This document shows positions 8,917 through 17,750 of a stretch of DNA of 64,000 nucleotides, piece by piece (the stretch's first letter is position 1; each line of letters starts with the position of its first letter). The position numbers were made by a program, and so were the translations under genes. The notes beneath the pieces were generated by a model that searched no databases, was not told the DNA's origin, and saw only the letters and a program-made list of their open reading frames with translations. The stretch lies in NCBI RefSeq assembly GCF_020447105.2, contig NZ_CP096184.1, positions 372,001-436,000 on the forward strand. Direction: 5' to 3'. The DNA comes from Demequina sp. TMPB413 (GTDB taxonomy: Bacteria > Actinomycetota > Actinomycetes > Actinomycetales > Demequinaceae).

Positions 8917-9615
8917 CTACTGCTCCCGGTGCGAGGCGATGACGTCGAGCATCTCGTTGAGGATCGCTCGCTGGCCATGCGTGAGTGGCGTCGTCTCGTC
9001 GAGCGCTGCTGAGAGGGCAACTGCGAGGGCCGCGGCAGGGGTGTGAGTTGCTGGCACTGGGTCGGTGAGGATCGCGGCAAGCGTCGCTTCCCTCAAGATG
9101 TCCGAGGTGCGCGGATCGCGCTCGGCAGGGTCTTGTCCGATGAGGGTGAGCGTGACTCCCATGGACGCCGAGTGGGTCACGTGTGCCGCTTGGGCCACGG
9201 GTAGCGCCAGTCTGCCAGACCTCGCGATGCGTTCAAGGGTCGAGGTAAGCATCTGCCAGGCCTCGACCGCGGCGTCGCAGCGCGTGATCCTGGTCGGATC
9301 CCCGTACATGAGGAGGTACAGATCGGGCTCGTCGAGTCCGAACTCAACGTGGACGTCCCATGCCGCGCGCAGGGCCTGGACGGGATCCTTGTCGGACACC
9401 GCGCGTTTGCGTTCGAGATAGGTGTGGAATCCCTCCGTCGCGAGCGCTGAGAACAGTCCGTACATGTCCCCGAAGGTGCGATAGATGGCGGGTGCCTGCA
9501 CGCCAGCAGCTGCGGCAACCGCTCGCACAGTCACGCCGCGTCGGCCCTCGCTCCGCAGCAGGCGCATGGCGGCTTGAGAGATGCGCTCTGCTGCGCTGTC
9601 GGTGGGCACGTGCAC
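8917..9615 (-). CDS. TetR family transcriptional regulator
   Basis: 232 residues. An N-terminal helix-turn-helix (~12-55) includes RGVTVRAVAAAAGV and the recognition-helix signature APAIYRTFGDMYGLF. The C-terminal ligand domain (~80-200) cannot be matched to an effector. The GTG at 9615 follows TATGCT by 6 nt, so it is probably leaderless; GTG 9609 is an alternative. It is divergent from an SDR gene, with an inverted repeat between them, so it probably represses that gene and perhaps itself. Confidence 0.88.
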   Translation of the reverse strand: MHVPTDSAAERISQAAMRLLRSEGRRGVTVRAVAAAAGVQAPAIYRTFGDMYGLFSALATEGFHTYLERKRAVSDKDPVQALRAAWDVHVEFGLDEPDLYLLMYGDPTRITRCDAAVEAWQMLTSTLERIARSGRLALPVAQAAHVTHSASMGVTLTLIGQDPAERDPRTSDILREATLAAILTDPVPATHTPAAALAVALSAALDETTPLTHGQRAILNEMLDVIASHREQ

Positions 9616-9652
9616 CTAGTGAGCATACGACGGGAATTGGACGCGAAATGTT

Positions 9653-9694
9653 AGCGTTGTTACCGCCCGAGGGGATATCACCGATAACAGCGCT
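9653..9694. promoter_or_regulatory. Inverted-repeat operator between tetR-type and SDR genes
   Basis: Arms AGCGTTGTTACCG (9653-9665) and CGATAACAGCGCT (9682-9694) match at 11 of 13 positions as inverted repeats, with 16 bp between. The site lies in the divergent gap between the TetR-type gene and the SDR, the usual place for a TetR operator. Confidence 0.5.
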
Positions 9695-9719
9695 CGCAAG
9701 AGTGCCACAAGGAGGATTC

Positions 9720-10463
9720 ATGACGGAGACAAGCCAACAAGGACGCGTGGCCGTGGTCACGGGCGGCTCGCGTGGAATCGGAAGGGCCATTGCGAATCGG
9801 TTGTCCGCAGAGGGGTTCGCCGTGGGGGTGGGATTTGCGTCCCGCAAGGAGGAGGCCGACGCGGTGGTCGCCGCGATTGAGGCGTCAGGAGGCGCCGCAG
9901 CGGCTTTCCAAGTCGACGTTTCTGAAGAGTCGAGCGTCGGCGAGGCGTTCGATGCCGTCGAGGCTAGGTGGGGCGGCCTTGACGTCGTGGTGAACTCAGC
10001 GGGAGTGATGACCAATGCGCCGGTCGTCGCAGGAGACCTTGAGGCGCTCGACCGCATGATCGCCGTGAACCTGCGCGGGGCATTCATCGTCGCCGCCGAG
10101 GCGGCCAGGCGTGTTCGCGAGGGCGGGTCAATCGTGCTGCTCTCCTCCTCTGTGGTGCGCCTTAGGCCGCCCACATACGCTGCGTACGCAGCAACGAAGG
10201 CGGCGGTGGACGTCCTCACCGCGATTGCTGCCAAAGAGCTCGGTCCGCGAGGCGTCACCGTCAACGCGATTGCACCTGGGCCAGTCGAGACCGAGCTCTT
10301 CCACGCAAGCAACACCCCTGAATCGATCGCGATGCTCACGCACATGACGCCGTTGGGACGCATCGGCGTCCCCGACGACGTGGTGGCCGCGGTGTCGCTG
10401 TTGGCTGGCGAGGGGCGTTGGATCACGGGACAGACGCTCCACGTCAATGGGGGCCTCGCCTAG
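9720..10463 (+). CDS. SDR family oxidoreductase, FabG-like
   Basis: 247 residues with a complete classical SDR set: VTGGSRGIGRAI (~14), DVSEE, NSAGVMTN (~92), SSSVV catalytic Ser (~140), YAAYAATKAAV (Tyr/Lys ~154/158), IAPGPVETE and the C-terminal GQTLHVNGG typical of 3-oxoacyl-ACP reductase-type SDRs. NADP use is likely from the GSRGIG loop, but the substrate is unknown. The ATG at 9720 has GGAGG 5 nt upstream. Divergent from the TetR gene, which probably controls it. Confidence 0.9.
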   Translation: MTETSQQGRVAVVTGGSRGIGRAIANRLSAEGFAVGVGFASRKEEADAVVAAIEASGGAAAAFQVDVSEESSVGEAFDAVEARWGGLDVVVNSAGVMTNAPVVAGDLEALDRMIAVNLRGAFIVAAEAARRVREGGSIVLLSSSVVRLRPPTYAAYAATKAAVDVLTAIAAKELGPRGVTVNAIAPGPVETELFHASNTPESIAMLTHMTPLGRIGVPDDVVAAVSLLAGEGRWITGQTLHVNGGLA

Positions 10464-10469
10464 ACACAC

Positions 10470-10505
10470 GTGCCGCACCCCGGGCAACGCTCGCGGGTGC
10501 GGCAC
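10470..10505 (+). terminator. Hairpin after the SDR gene
   Basis: An 11-bp perfect stem, GTGCCGCACCC (10470-10480) with GGGTGCGGCAC (10495-10505), starts 6 nt after the SDR stop. No T-run follows. Confidence 0.65.
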
Positions 10506-10577
10506 TGCTCCCGACCCATTCTGCGCCTCGGCCGACGTACCATGGTGTGGTCCCCAGCGTTCCCTTTGGAGTTCCCC

Positions 10578-11669
10578 GTGCGCGTTCTTGCTGCTCTGTC
10601 AGGCGGAGTCGACTCAGCCGTCGCTGCCGCGCGCGCAGTGGACGCCGGGCACGACGTCATTGGCGTGCACATGGCGCTCAGCCGGAATCGTGACCAGTAC
10701 CGCTCCGGCTCGCGCGGCTGCTGCTCGATCGAGGACAGCAACGACGCGCGACGAGCTGCGGACAAGTTGGGCATCCCGTACTACGTGTGGGACCTGAGCG
10801 ACGAGTTCCACGACCTCGTGGTGAACGACTTCCTGAACGAGTACGCGGCCGGTCGCACGCCCAACCCGTGCGTCCGCTGCAACGAACACATCAAGTTCGA
10901 CACGCTGCTAGAGCGTGCACAGTCGCTCGGCTTTGACGCCGTGGCGACGGGTCACTACGCGCGCGTGGTGATTCGCGACGACGGCGTGCGTGAGTTGCAT
11001 CGCGCGGTAGACGCCGCGAAGGACCAGTCCTACGTGCTCGCCGTGATGGGGCCGGAGAAGCTGGCACGAGCGATGTTCCCGCTGGGCGAGATCGCTTCCA
11101 AGTCGGAGGTGCGGGCCGAGGCCGCCGCGCGCGGACTGGGCGTCAGCAACAAGCCCGACTCCTATGACATCTGCTTTGTTGCCGACGGCGACACGAAGGG
11201 CTTCCTCGAGCGCGCGCTGGGTGAGAAGCCCGGCGAGATCGTGGACGAGGCTGGCGAGGTCGTCGGCGCCCACAGCGGCGCCTACTCGTACACCGTCGGT
11301 CAGCGCAAGGGCCTGCGCCTGCCGCGTCCCGCCGCCGACGGGGCGCCTCGCTACGTCACGGGAATCGACACCGACCGCAACATCGTGACCGTCGGGCCCG
11401 AGTCGCTCTTGAGCGTGCGCGAGCTGGTGGGGGAGCAGGCTGTGTGGCTGGCGCCGGACGCAAGCGCGGTGGCCCCCACTCCATGCCTTGCCCAGGTCAG
11501 GGCGCACGGAGAGCCAGTGCCCGGCAGCGTCGTCCGCGCAGGCGACCGCCTCACCGTCTCGCTCGACCAGCCGATGCGGGGGGTCGCCGCTGGTCAATCA
11601 CTGGTGGTCTACGACGGCACCAGGGTGCTTGGCCAGGCCACCATTGCGAAGCGCGCAGTCGAGGAGTGA
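10578..11669 (+). CDS. mnmA: tRNA-specific 2-thiouridylase MnmA
   Basis: 363 residues. It thiolates U34 of Lys, Glu and Gln tRNAs with ATP and a desulfurase-derived persulfide. The PP-loop SGGVDS is at 8-13. The two catalytic cysteines are C98 in TPNPCVRCN and C199 in YDICFV. The C-terminal part has the [10 protein letters not shown] segment and a beta-barrel ending. The GTG start follows TTTGGAG by about 8 nt. Its stop abuts the stop of the convergent lipoprotein gene with no gap. Confidence 0.94.
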   Translation: MRVLAALSGGVDSAVAAARAVDAGHDVIGVHMALSRNRDQYRSGSRGCCSIEDSNDARRAADKLGIPYYVWDLSDEFHDLVVNDFLNEYAAGRTPNPCVRCNEHIKFDTLLERAQSLGFDAVATGHYARVVIRDDGVRELHRAVDAAKDQSYVLAVMGPEKLARAMFPLGEIASKSEVRAEAAARGLGVSNKPDSYDICFVADGDTKGFLERALGEKPGEIVDEAGEVVGAHSGAYSYTVGQRKGLRLPRPAADGAPRYVTGIDTDRNIVTVGPESLLSVRELVGEQAVWLAPDASAVAPTPCLAQVRAHGEPVPGSVVRAGDRLTVSLDQPMRGVAAGQSLVVYDGTRVLGQATIAKRAVEE

Positions 11670-12092
11670 TCAGCCCTCTGGCGGCTCGAGGCTCTCCGTC
11701 TGGATGAGGAAGACCTCGCTGGCTGACTCGCACGATGCGGGGATGACAGCGCTCGTGGGGGCCGTGACGAACCCGCCGCCAGCCCAGACGAAGTCTCCGA
11801 TCTCGTAGTCGCGCCCGTCATATGACAGCACTGAATCGGCGTTGTCCCAAGCGGCGAAGGAGCGAGGGAAGACGGCCAAGACCGCCGTGTCGGCGTCGTC
11901 CCATGTCGGGTTGACCACCAGGCACCCGTCGCGCAACTCGAGCGTGCCCTCGAGAAGCGCATCCATGCCGCCGTCTTGCGGATTCCAGTCGTAGTGCGCC
12001 ACGGGGCTATCGGGCGACTCGAGATCGGTTCCCTCGCTGCCGCAGCCCGTGAGCAGAAGGACGAAGGCCCCGGTGGCGAGCGCTCTGTTCAT
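11670..12092 (-). CDS. Lipoprotein of unknown function
   Basis: 140 residues. A short signal sequence ends in the lipobox LLTGC (Cys17), so the mature protein should be lipid-anchored on the outer face of the membrane. The rest is acidic and beta-rich with two further cysteines (DGCLVV and PASCES), which could form a disulfide. No family recognised. It is convergent with mnmA, stop against stop. Confidence 0.7.
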   Translation of the reverse strand: MNRALATGAFVLLLTGCGSEGTDLESPDSPVAHYDWNPQDGGMDALLEGTLELRDGCLVVNPTWDDADTAVLAVFPRSFAAWDNADSVLSYDGRDYEIGDFVWAGGGFVTAPTSAVIPASCESASEVFLIQTESLEPPEG

Positions 12093-12261
12093 ACGCCAAG
12101 TATGTGTCGCTTGCCCGCGAGCCGACTAGTACCAGGGGAGGGAATTGTCGAGCGCTTGCGGAGAAAAACCGTCGAACCGGGTCGCTTTCGGGCCACCGGC
12201 ACATTGCGAAATCTGTTGGTAACGATTCGATGACGAAACAGGCTCAAGGGGCCATTCTCGA

Positions 12262-12290
12262 TTGACACGCCCCCGGCTCAGACCTACGGT
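12262..12290 (+). promoter_or_regulatory. Sigma-70 promoter of the sugar ABC operon
   Basis: -35 TTGACA (12262-12267), 17-bp spacer, -10 TACGGT (12285-12290). Transcription should start near 12297, just before the two operator palindromes. Confidence 0.65.
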
Positions 12291-12302
12291 TGAGGCGATT
12301 CA

Positions 12303-12337
12303 GGGGAGCGCTCTCACACGGGAGTAGAGCGCTCTCA
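12303..12337. promoter_or_regulatory. Two LacI-type (CebR-like) operators
   Basis: Two GAGCGCTC palindromes: GGGGAGCGCTCTCA (centre 12309.5) and TAGAGCGCTCTCA (centre 12330.5). They are 21 bp apart, two helix turns, and lie just downstream of the predicted transcription start. They resemble the known CebR operator TGGGAGCGCTCCCA. The LacI-family gene at 15735 is the likely binder. Confidence 0.7.
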
Positions 12338-12374
12338 AGAGTCTGACCACCACCTACTTCACAAGGGAGTGAAC

Positions 12375-13706
12375 GTGAGTCTCTCACGACGCAAGAAGAC
12401 CCTGGGTATGGCCGCTGGAGCGACCGTATTCGCCTTGACCCTCGCAGCATGTGGTTCGAGCGACAACGCTTCGGACGACCCCACTGACGCGAGCAAGCCA
12501 GCCGAGAACGCGGAGCCTGTAACCCTCACGGTTGCTACCTTCAACAACTTCGGCTACACCGACGCCCTGCTTCAGGAGTACATGGACCTGAACCCGAACG
12601 TCACGGTCGTTTCCAACGTGGCAGCGACGTCAAACGACGCCCGCACCAACTACTTCGCCAAGCTCGGTGCCGGCGGACTCGCCGACATCGAAGCCATCGA
12701 GGTTGACTGGCTTCCTGAGGTCATGCAGTACACCGACTTCCTCGCAGACCTGTCCGACCCCGAGGTTGAGGGTCGCTGGCTCGACTGGAAGACCGCTGCC
12801 GCTACCGACCCAGACGGTCGCCTGATTGCGTACGGCACCGACATCGGCCCAGAGGCCGTCTGCTACGACGCAGCCCTGTTCGAAGAGGCGGGCCTGCCGA
12901 CTGACCCGGCCGAGGTTGCTTCGCTCCTCGAGGGCGGTTGGGACACCTACTTCGAGGTCGGCCAAGACTTCGCCGACGCGAGTGACAAGGCCTGGTTTGA
13001 CGGTGCCGGCGGCACCTACCAGGGCATGATCAACCAGGTCGAGGCCGCTTACGAGGACCCCGAGACTGGCGAGATCGTTGCCACCACCAACCCCGAGGTC
13101 AAGGCGATCTTCGACCAGCTCACCGCTGTGACGCCCGAGATCTCCGCTCACCTCTCGCAGTGGTCTGACGACTGGTTCGCCGGTCTTGCCACGGGCGAGT
13201 TCGCCACGATGCTGTGCCCAGGCTGGATGCTGGGTGTCATCAAGGGTGCCGCGCCTGACACCACCACGTGGAACGTCGCAGACGTCTTCCCCGGTGGCGG
13301 CGGTAACTGGGGCGGTTCGTACCTGACCGTTCCCGCTGCTGGCGACAACGTCGAGGCCGCTAAGGACCTGGCCAACTGGCTGACCGCTCCTGAGCAGCAG
13401 CTCAAGGCGCTTGCCGCTGCCGGTACGTTCCCGAGCCAGAACGTTGCGCTCGAGGACGAGGCCGCACTGAACGAGGCCATGGCCGCGGGCGAAGAGCCCA
13501 CCAACGCTGTGTACTTCAACAGCGACACGCTTGGCACGACCTTCTCGAACCGTGCCAACGCCATCTCGGTCTCGCCTTTCAAGGGTGAGTTCTACTTCCA
13601 GGTGAACGACGCGATGCAGAACGCTCTGACGCGTGTCGAGGACGGATCTCAGGACCCGACCACCTCGTGGAACCAGTTCGTGTCTGAGGTCGAAGCAATC
13701 GGCTAA
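12375..13706 (+). CDS. Sugar ABC transporter substrate-binding lipoprotein
   Basis: 443 residues, family 1 (MalE/CebE-like) solute-binding protein anchored outside the membrane. Signal sequence 1-24 ends in the lipobox LTLAAC. The mature part starts with an acidic Ser/Asp linker, then VTLTVATFNNFG. First gene of a binding protein-permease-permease-LacI operon. The GTG at 12375 has AAGGGAG 5 nt upstream; an in-frame GTG at 12369 overlaps that site. The operator type suggests cello-oligosaccharides or another glucoside, but the substrate is not proven by sequence. Confidence 0.9.
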   Translation: MSLSRRKKTLGMAAGATVFALTLAACGSSDNASDDPTDASKPAENAEPVTLTVATFNNFGYTDALLQEYMDLNPNVTVVSNVAATSNDARTNYFAKLGAGGLADIEAIEVDWLPEVMQYTDFLADLSDPEVEGRWLDWKTAAATDPDGRLIAYGTDIGPEAVCYDAALFEEAGLPTDPAEVASLLEGGWDTYFEVGQDFADASDKAWFDGAGGTYQGMINQVEAAYEDPETGEIVATTNPEVKAIFDQLTAVTPEISAHLSQWSDDWFAGLATGEFATMLCPGWMLGVIKGAAPDTTTWNVADVFPGGGGNWGGSYLTVPAAGDNVEAAKDLANWLTAPEQQLKALAAAGTFPSQNVALEDEAALNEAMAAGEEPTNAVYFNSDTLGTTFSNRANAISVSPFKGEFYFQVNDAMQNALTRVEDGSQDPTTSWNQFVSEVEAIG

Positions 13707-13716
13707 GACGCTAAGG

Positions 13717-13749
13717 ACCCGGGCCGTCCCCTCGTGGGGCGGCCCGGGT
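13717..13749 (+). terminator. Intercistronic hairpin after the binding-protein gene
   Basis: 14-bp arms, ACCCGGGCCGTCCC and its near complement at 13736-13749, with a 5-nt loop. In ABC operons such a hairpin typically protects the binding-protein mRNA and attenuates the permease genes. Confidence 0.65.
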
Positions 13750-13781
13750 AGCCGCGTTCAGATCTCTCACGAAGGACCTCC

Positions 13782-14810
13782 ATGTCAACCACCAGCGCCC
13801 CGCAGGATGGCGGCTCTCAAGGAGCCGTTCGCCAGCGACAGACCAAACTGACCTGGCGCCAGCGCCGCGGTCAGTGGGATGTGAAGTACTCCCCGTACCT
13901 CTACATCGCCCCCTTTTTCATCGTCTTCGGTATCACGGGCCTCTTTCCCATCCTGTACACGGCGTACATTTCGCTGCAGGACTGGGACCTCGTGCGCAAT
14001 ACTGGCGAGTTCATCGGCTTTGATCAGTTCGCGTGGGTCCTTCAGGACCGCGAGTTCTGGATCGCCTTGCGCAATACCTTCTCCATCTTCCTGCTGTCCT
14101 CAGTGCCGCAGTTGGTGGCAGCCACCTTCATCGCAGCCATGCTCGATGCGAATCTACGGGCCAAGACGTTCTGGCGCATGGGGGTCCTGCTTCCCTACGT
14201 CGTCGCCCCTGTCGCCGTCGCGCTGATCTTCTCCAACATGTTTGGTGACAAGTTCGGCCTCATCAACACGGTCCTCGGAGACCTCGGCATCGATCCGATC
14301 CTGTGGCACACGGACATCATTCCTAGCCACTTTGCGATCGCGACGATGGTGAACTTCCGCTGGACGGGCTACAACGCCTTGATCCTTCTTGCGGCGATGC
14401 AGGCGATCCCGCGCGACCTCTATGAGGCGGCGGCCATCGACGGTGCCCGCACTGTGCGGCGCTTCTTCTCGATCACCATTCCCCAGATCCGTCCCACGAT
14501 GATCTTCGTGATCATCACGGCGACCATCGGTGGACTCCAGATCTTCGACGAGCCGCGCATGTACGACGCCTTCGGGCTCGGCGGTGCCAACAGGCAGTGG
14601 CTCACCATCACGATGTACCTGTACAACACAGGTTGGGGCGACTTCAACTTTGGCCGCGCCGCGGCCGTCGCGTGGCTGTTGTTCCTCATCATCATTTCGA
14701 TCACGCTGCTGAATAACTTCTTGACGCGCAAGTTTGTGGCGGATGACGCCACTGCTGTCAAGAAGGTCAAGAAGCAAGCACTCAAGGGTTCAGCAAAGGG
14801 AGGAAAGTGA
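13782..14810 (+). CDS. Sugar ABC transporter permease, MalF/CebF type
   Basis: 342 residues, six predicted membrane helices after a charged cytoplasmic N-terminus (~1-40). The EAA loop that docks with the ATPase is EAAAIDGARTVRRFFSITIP (~208-227). No ATPase gene is in this operon; actinobacteria commonly use a shared MsiK-like ATPase encoded elsewhere. AAGGAC lies 6 nt before the ATG. The stop overlaps the next start (TGATG). Confidence 0.92.
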   Translation: MSTTSAPQDGGSQGAVRQRQTKLTWRQRRGQWDVKYSPYLYIAPFFIVFGITGLFPILYTAYISLQDWDLVRNTGEFIGFDQFAWVLQDREFWIALRNTFSIFLLSSVPQLVAATFIAAMLDANLRAKTFWRMGVLLPYVVAPVAVALIFSNMFGDKFGLINTVLGDLGIDPILWHTDIIPSHFAIATMVNFRWTGYNALILLAAMQAIPRDLYEAAAIDGARTVRRFFSITIPQIRPTMIFVIITATIGGLQIFDEPRMYDAFGLGGANRQWLTITMYLYNTGWGDFNFGRAAAVAWLLFLIIISITLLNNFLTRKFVADDATAVKKVKKQALKGSAKGGK

Positions 14811-15661
14811 TGGCGCGCCGTCGACGGACCAGCATCGGCACGGGACGCCCCTCGCCCTACGTGTACGCGATGCTTGCGGTGGTTCTCATCGCCGCGATGT
14901 TCCCCTTCTACTGGTCGTTCCTGATCGGTTCGGGTGACCAGTCGTCCATCTATGACCAGAACCTGTCGTGGTGGCCAGGAGGCAACTTCCTAGCGAACGC
15001 CTCAGAGGTCATCAACAACGATGCCGTGAAATTCTGGAAGGCGCTGAGTAACTCGATCATCGTCTCCACGGTCACGGCAGCGTCAACGGTCTTGTTGTCC
15101 ACGTTGGCAGGATTCGCATTTGCCAAGCTGCGCTTCAAGGGTTCAGGCCCCCTGCTCGTGGCGGTCATCGCCACGATGGCAGTACCCGTCCAACTGGGCG
15201 TGGTGCCGCTGTACATCGCGATGTCCAAGCTTGGCTGGACCGGCAACATCGGCGCAGTCATCCTGCCCGCTCTGGTCACGGCCTTCGGCGTGTTCTGGAT
15301 GACGCAGTACCTGTCGCAGTCGCTGCCGACTGAACTGATCGAGGCGGCTCGCGTTGATGGTTGCTCCATGTTGCGCACGTTCTGGCACCTGGGACTCACC
15401 TCGGCTCGACCGGCTGCTGCGATGCTCGCGCTGTTCACCTTTGTGACCACGTGGAACAACTTCTTGTGGCCGCTCATTGTGCTCGACCCGCAGAGTCCAA
15501 CGTTGCCCCTTGCCTTGTCGTTGTTGCAGGCCAACTACTTTGTGGACTATTCCTTGGTGTTGGCGGGCGTGCTTATCGCGACCGTGCCGCTGTTGCTCCT
15601 GTTCATCTTTGCTGGTCGCCAACTGGTGTCTGGCATCATGCAGGGCGCAGTAAAGGGCTAA
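14810..15661 (+). CDS. Sugar ABC transporter permease, MalG/CebG type
   Basis: 283 residues with six predicted membrane segments. The EAA loop ELIEAARVDGCSMLRTFWHL lies at ~174-193. It pairs with the preceding permease to form the import channel. The ATG at 14810 overlaps the previous stop by one base and has GGGAGGAAA upstream. Followed by a long hairpin before the LacI gene. Confidence 0.92.
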   Translation: MARRRRTSIGTGRPSPYVYAMLAVVLIAAMFPFYWSFLIGSGDQSSIYDQNLSWWPGGNFLANASEVINNDAVKFWKALSNSIIVSTVTAASTVLLSTLAGFAFAKLRFKGSGPLLVAVIATMAVPVQLGVVPLYIAMSKLGWTGNIGAVILPALVTAFGVFWMTQYLSQSLPTELIEAARVDGCSMLRTFWHLGLTSARPAAAMLALFTFVTTWNNFLWPLIVLDPQSPTLPLALSLLQANYFVDYSLVLAGVLIATVPLLLLFIFAGRQLVSGIMQGAVKG

Positions 15662-15669
15662 AACGATCC

Positions 15670-15716
15670 CATCGTGAGGGGTGGCTCGCCTCAACGGCGG
15701 GCCACCCTCCACGATG
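15670..15716 (+). terminator. Long hairpin between permease and LacI genes
   Basis: Outer arms CATCGTG (15670-15676) and CACGATG (15710-15716) enclose inner arms GGGTGGC and GCCACCC. It starts 9 nt after the permease stop. It may terminate most transcripts so that the regulator is made at lower level. Confidence 0.65.
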
Positions 15717-15734
15717 ACCAAACAAGGGACGAAC

Positions 15735-16751
15735 ATGCGATCCCCCGAATTGCCTCCGGCGCCGACGCTGGAGATGGTGGGCGCCCTCGCGGGGGTGTCA
15801 CGCGCGACGGTGTCGCGCGTGGTGAACGGGTCGCCCCGCGTCTCGGAAGAAGTCGTCCAGGCCGTCAGGGCCGCGATCGTGGAGTTGGGCTACGTGCCCA
15901 ACCGTGCAGCGCGGTCCCTCGCCAGCAAGCAAGCTCATGCCATCGCCCTAGTAGTGCCCGAGGACATGTCACGGCTGTTTGGCGACCTCTACCTCGCGTC
16001 GATCATCGGCGGCATTCACAACAGGCTCGAGCAGTCCGACTACGTACTGAACCTGATGGTGGCGTCCGAGCGCGGCGACGGCAAGACCATGCGCTACCTC
16101 CAGGGCGGCAATGTCGACGGCGCCATCGTGATTTCTCACCACACAGACGACACGTTCCTGTCCACCCTGACCCAGACGCTCCCCGTCGTGTTCGGCGGCA
16201 GGCCTGCGGTCCGAGTCCAAGGCGGCCACGTCGTCGACGTCGACAACGTCGCTGGTTCACGCACCGCCACCGAGCACTTGATCAGTACCGGTCGCACACG
16301 CATCGCGACCATCACCGGTCCGCAGACGATGCCGGGCGGCATCGACCGGCTCACGGGGTTCCTCGCCACCCTTGAAGAGGCAGGGCTCGCGCCCGGGCCG
16401 ATCGTTGAGGGCGACTTCACCTTGCGCAGCGGCACGGAGGCGATGCGGCAGGTCTTGGAGCAAGACGCGACGATCGACGGGATCTTTGTGGCCTCCGACA
16501 TGATGGCTGCGGGGGCCATGACCGTGCTGCGCTCGCAGGGACGTACCGTGCCTGATGATGTCGCTGTTGTCGGTTACGATGACTCGGCAGCGGCGCTCAC
16601 CACGGACGTGCCCTTAACAACGGTGCGTCAGCCCTCGGAATCGATGGGTGTCACGATCGCGAGCATCCTCATGGATGTGCTCAACGGGATCGAGGACCAT
16701 CCGCGGTTGACGTTGCTTCCGACCGAACTTGTGGTCCGTTCTTCTGCCTGA
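15735..16751 (+). CDS. LacI family regulator of the sugar transporter
   Basis: 338 residues. The N-terminal helix-turn-helix and hinge (~12-62) include TLEMVGALAGVSRATVSRVV and VPNRAARSLAS. A periplasmic-binding-like effector domain follows (~65-335) with DGIFVASDMMA and VVGYDDS near the C-terminus. It probably binds the GAGCGCTC palindromes before the binding-protein gene and releases them on sugar binding. ATG 15735 has AAGGGA 5 nt upstream; an upstream in-frame start would be in the hairpin. Confidence 0.92.
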   Translation: MRSPELPPAPTLEMVGALAGVSRATVSRVVNGSPRVSEEVVQAVRAAIVELGYVPNRAARSLASKQAHAIALVVPEDMSRLFGDLYLASIIGGIHNRLEQSDYVLNLMVASERGDGKTMRYLQGGNVDGAIVISHHTDDTFLSTLTQTLPVVFGGRPAVRVQGGHVVDVDNVAGSRTATEHLISTGRTRIATITGPQTMPGGIDRLTGFLATLEEAGLAPGPIVEGDFTLRSGTEAMRQVLEQDATIDGIFVASDMMAAGAMTVLRSQGRTVPDDVAVVGYDDSAAALTTDVPLTTVRQPSESMGVTIASILMDVLNGIEDHPRLTLLPTELVVRSSA

Positions 16752-16866
16752 GCTGACCAGGCGCGTTCCGTCCGCACCAAGCCTTCGCACGGGATCCTGC
16801 CCGGCACATACCTTCGACACACACATCCTGACTGCCGAGCCGTCAGGCAACTAGAGTGGGGGATCT

Positions 16867-17697
16867 ATGAGTCACGACGCGAACCGACCGGCCTTCGAGC
16901 CGCAGCGGTCCTCCGACGACCTCAGCGATCTCACCCTTTCGACGGACGGCACGGCAGGTGCCGCGCGGCCGGGATGGTGGCGCAGGCACCGGCCATGGAT
17001 GACTGAGATCGGCCTGATCATCGGCCTGTACTACTTGTACTCCGTCATGCGTTCCGCCTCTCCTGACCGCGTCTCCCTCGCCATGAACAATGCCGATCTG
17101 GTGGAGCGCGTTCAGCGCGCCGCTGGCCTCGACATGGAGCTCGCGCTCAACCAGATGTTCGTCAGAAATCAATGGCTCGCAGACTTCGCCAGCCTTTGGT
17201 ACCAGATCACGCACATGGTCGTCACCGCTGGCATTTTGCTGTGGTTGTGGCATAGGCGCCGCGAGAACTATGGCGCTCTACGTACGTCTCTCGCTGTGCT
17301 GATGGTGGCTGGCCTCGCAACGTACTGGTTGTTCCCACTCGCACCGCCGCGCTTCGCGCTCAACGGTGCGGTGGACACCATGCATGCCAATCCTGTGCTC
17401 TTTGCAGGCCAAGAGAGCGTGACGGGGCTTGCCAATCTCTACGCCGCGATGCCCAGCCTTCACGTTGGCTGGGCCGTGTGGTGTGCCCTTGCTGTCGTGA
17501 TGACCACCAAGAGTCGCTGGTGGTACGCCGCATGGCTCTACCCACTCACCACCACTTTTGTGGTGATGGGGACAGCCAACCACTACCTGCTCGACGCTGC
17601 CGCAGGCACCGTCTACGCCGTCGGCGCGTATGCCGTGGTGCGCTCCGCATATGCGCGCGTGGTTGCCACCCCGGCGCCAGCCCAAGCCGGAGTCTGA
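16867..17697 (+). CDS. PAP2-superfamily membrane phosphatase/transferase
   Basis: 276 residues, about six membrane segments after a ~45-residue polar N-terminus. The conserved PAP2 motif AMPSLHVGWA (~196-205) and the later NHYLLDAAAG (His/Asp, ~238-247) are those of the PAP2_3 branch, which includes inositol phosphoryltransferase-like enzymes. It may dephosphorylate or transfer a lipid head group at the membrane; substrate unknown. TAGAGT lies 9 nt before the ATG, giving at most a 2-3 nt leader. Confidence 0.8.
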   Translation: MSHDANRPAFEPQRSSDDLSDLTLSTDGTAGAARPGWWRRHRPWMTEIGLIIGLYYLYSVMRSASPDRVSLAMNNADLVERVQRAAGLDMELALNQMFVRNQWLADFASLWYQITHMVVTAGILLWLWHRRRENYGALRTSLAVLMVAGLATYWLFPLAPPRFALNGAVDTMHANPVLFAGQESVTGLANLYAAMPSLHVGWAVWCALAVVMTTKSRWWYAAWLYPLTTTFVVMGTANHYLLDAAAGTVYAVGAYAVVRSAYARVVATPAPAQAGV

Positions 17698-17738
17698 CGG
17701 CCGCGTTTTTGGGGCGCGTGCAGTAGCGCGTCCGCCCC

Positions 17739-17744
17739 TAGCCT
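17739..17744 (+). promoter_or_regulatory. -10 element of the amidohydrolase gene, leaderless
   Basis: TAGCCT, 6 nt, then ATG at 17751. Confidence 0.5.
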
Positions 17745-17750
17745 TGCGTC

